From JACCTI01 sp038237435 (lineage in GTDB: Bacteria > Verrucomicrobiota > Verrucomicrobiia > Chthoniobacterales > UBA10450): a stretch of DNA of 64,000 nt. The notes beneath the pieces were generated by a model, which saw only the letters and a list, made by a program, of their open reading frames with translations, did not search any database and had not been told where the DNA came from. The translations under genes were made by a program, and so were the position numbers. Every line of letters begins with the position of its first letter. Position 1 is the stretch's first letter. Location of the stretch: NCBI GenBank assembly GCA_038237435.1, contig JBBRYT010000011.1, positions 68,287-132,286 of the forward strand. Reading direction: 5' to 3'. Of this stretch, positions 62,797 through 64,000 are shown piece after piece.

Positions 62797-62931
62797 GTCA
62801 TCCTGAATCCTCGAAGACGGATGAAGGATCTCACAATCGCTATCGGGCGTCGTGTCCCATAGCGCGTTGTCGACAGAACGGTTGTGAGATGTGAGATCCT
62901 TCGCGCGCGCTGCGCCAGCCTCAGGATGACA
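62797..62931. repeat. Palindromic interspersed element, copy C
   Basis: Starts GTCATCCTGAATCC and ends GCCTCAGGATGACA, with GAAGGATCTCACAATC and GTGAGATCCTTCG inner ends. About 135 bases, between rplS and rnhB. Related to copies A (32278) and B (36931). Confidence 0.82.
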
Positions 62932-62960
62932 GATCGCAAGTCTCTCGCTAAAATCCGGCG

Positions 62961-63611
62961 ATGTATCGTCGCTGCGGATTTCGCCACGAACGTCGCCTGC
63001 GCGCGATCGGTTTCTCAGCGATCGCCGGCATCGATGAAGCCGGTCGCGGCGCTCTGGCCGGACCGGTCGTGGCCGCTGCCGTTATTCTGCCGGAGAAATT
63101 TCGGCACAAACGGCTGAACGATTCGAAGCAACTACTGCCGGAACGGCGCGAAGAAATTTACCACGACGTCGTGGGCAACACCGCGATCGCGTGGTCGATC
63201 GGTATCGTTGATTCAATCGAGATCGACCAGATCAACATCCTGCGCGCCACGCACAGAGCGATGCGCCTCGCGATTGAAGGGCTGACTGCAAGACCCGATC
63301 ACGCGCTCATCGACGGACTGCCGGTCTCTCCATTTCCTCTACCGCAAACCGCGATCATCGACGGCGATTGTTACAGTCTCAGTATTGCGGCCGCGAGTGT
63401 GATCGCGAAAGTCACGCGCGACCGAATCATGCGTGAATTCTGTGCGCGCTTTCCGGAATATTGTTTCAGCCAGCACAAAGGCTACGGCACCGAGCTGCAT
63501 CTCATAAAACTGCACGCGCACGGACCGTGTCCGATTCATCGACGCTCGTTCGAGCCAGTCGCGCACCCGCTTCTGGCCTTCGCGCATCCCGATCTTTCTG
63601 AAATAGTCTGA
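62961..63611 (+). CDS. rnhB: Ribonuclease HII
   Basis: A 216-residue RNase HII that nicks RNA in DNA duplexes. Acidic residues are in AGIDEAGRGALAGPV (D, E), HALIDGL and ASVIAKVTRDRIM; the C-terminal GYGTELHLIKLHAHGPCPIH is typical. The start, MYRRCGFRHERRLRAIGFS, is short and basic. It is followed within 5 bases by yraN. Confidence 0.95.
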   Translation: MYRRCGFRHERRLRAIGFSAIAGIDEAGRGALAGPVVAAAVILPEKFRHKRLNDSKQLLPERREEIYHDVVGNTAIAWSIGIVDSIEIDQINILRATHRAMRLAIEGLTARPDHALIDGLPVSPFPLPQTAIIDGDCYSLSIAAASVIAKVTRDRIMREFCARFPEYCFSQHKGYGTELHLIKLHAHGPCPIHRRSFEPVAHPLLAFAHPDLSEIV

Positions 63612-63616
63612 GCTCG

Positions 63617-64000
63617 ATGACCGCGCACTTCGTCGAATCGATGGCTGCGATTTCGAAACGTTGGCGCAATCGCTTTGTTAGTGGCGCGCCTGATCGAGCT
63701 ATTCGCGGCGCGGCCGGCGAGAAAATGGCGGCACGTTTTCTCCGCAAGCAGCGCTACAAAATTCTCTATCGAAACTTTCGCGGACGGCGCGGCGGTGAGC
63801 TCGATATCGTTTGCCGAGACGGTGACACGCTCGTCTTCGTGGAAGTAAAAACTCGCAGCAGCGAAGACTTCGGCCGCCCTATCGAAACCTTACGCAGCGA
63901 GCAACGCCAACGCATCGCGCGCGGCGCGCTCACCTGGCTGCGCATGCTCGACGATCCCGACCTTCTTTTCCGCTTCGATGTCGTCGAAGTCGTCCTGCCG
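63617..64000 (+). CDS. yraN: YraN/UPF0102 family protein (3' partial)
   Basis: 128 codons are open to the window edge, in the frame starting ATG 63617. Signature segments: GEKMAARFLRKQRYKILYRN, RRGGELDIVCRDGDTLVFVE and VKTRSSEDFGRP, the endonuclease-fold UPF0102 core. It follows rnhB closely, a common neighbour. Function is unclear in other bacteria as well; a nuclease fold is predicted. Confidence 0.9.
   Translation, partial: MTAHFVESMAAISKRWRNRFVSGAPDRAIRGAAGEKMAARFLRKQRYKILYRNFRGRRGGELDIVCRDGDTLVFVEVKTRSSEDFGRPIETLRSEQRQRIARGALTWLRMLDDPDLLFRFDVVEVVLP

Noticed and set aside
1..64000. CRISPR array or prophage
   Set aside because: No regularly spaced direct repeats and no integrase, terminase or capsid genes were seen.

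Overview
The window is a contiguous bacterial chromosome segment, fairly GC-rich, with dense coding and few long gaps. The gene content suggests a soil-type member of the Verrucomicrobiota, near Chthoniobacterales/Spartobacteria. This is inferred from secreted proteins that share a C-terminal module ending in H-R-F-Y-R, a C-terminal anchor-like tail rich in LPEGG, an actinobacterial-type inositol-phosphate synthase next to LigD, very large multi-glycosyltransferase proteins and a duplicated orphan ABC permease. No rRNA or marker phylogeny was possible, so the assignment is tentative.

Layout. 1-4800 is an accessory block of secreted proteins and an O-antigen-ligase-like membrane protein with a TPR tail. 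4814-13252 holds comM (yifB), a hydrolase, a secreted metzincin-like protein, ligD, ino1 and a sigma-70 factor. 13305-26327 starts with pyruvate kinase, then a sugar-nucleotide epimerase, a small GT2, two giant multi-domain glycosyltransferases, a methyltransferase broken by a one-base frameshift, and a large membrane protein; this looks like surface-glycan biosynthesis. 26324-37694 holds a TPR protein, mutS, an S9 peptidase, an ABC permease, DoxX, an aminotransferase/sulfotransferase pair and a truncated glutathionyl-hydroquinone reductase. 37701-42975 is a type IV pilus/type II secretion operon with two tandem GspE/PilB ATPases, GspF/PilC and a pseudopilin. 42991-49321 is one long minus-strand operon: C26 amidotransferase, HAD phosphatase, dapF-dapA-dapB, folK, panB and an OmpA-like protein. 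49399-55841 holds a DUF885 protein, a frameshifted aldo/keto reductase, a POT transporter, a lipoprotein and a large secreted repeat protein. 55982-64000 is housekeeping: ftsK, rodZ-like, rimO, a proline-rich membrane protein, trxA, tRNA-Arg(CCG), rplS, rnhB and yraN.

Most interesting signal. A non-palindromic 10-mer, GCCTAACGAG (or its complement CTCGTTAGGC), occurs exactly 26 times by hand count between 9.3 and 60.4 kb, with about 20 more one-mismatch copies. About 0.1 would be expected by chance in 64 kb. It lies in many unrelated genes, in several reading frames and in both orientations, and it forms a hairpin between two convergent genes. It is absent from the accessory first 4.8 kb and from a foreign-looking glycan patch. 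This is the pattern of a DNA uptake sequence (as in Neisseriaceae and Pasteurellaceae). The same window carries comM and a type IV pilus-like operon, both of which fit natural transformation. I know of no described uptake sequence in this lineage.

Other notable points are three copies of a palindromic interspersed element sharing TCATCCTGA...GAAGGATCTC ends, two further inverted repeats flanking the tRNA, two genes each broken by one missing base, a class IV aminotransferase with His at the expected catalytic Lys, and permuted domain order in the two giant glycosyltransferases.
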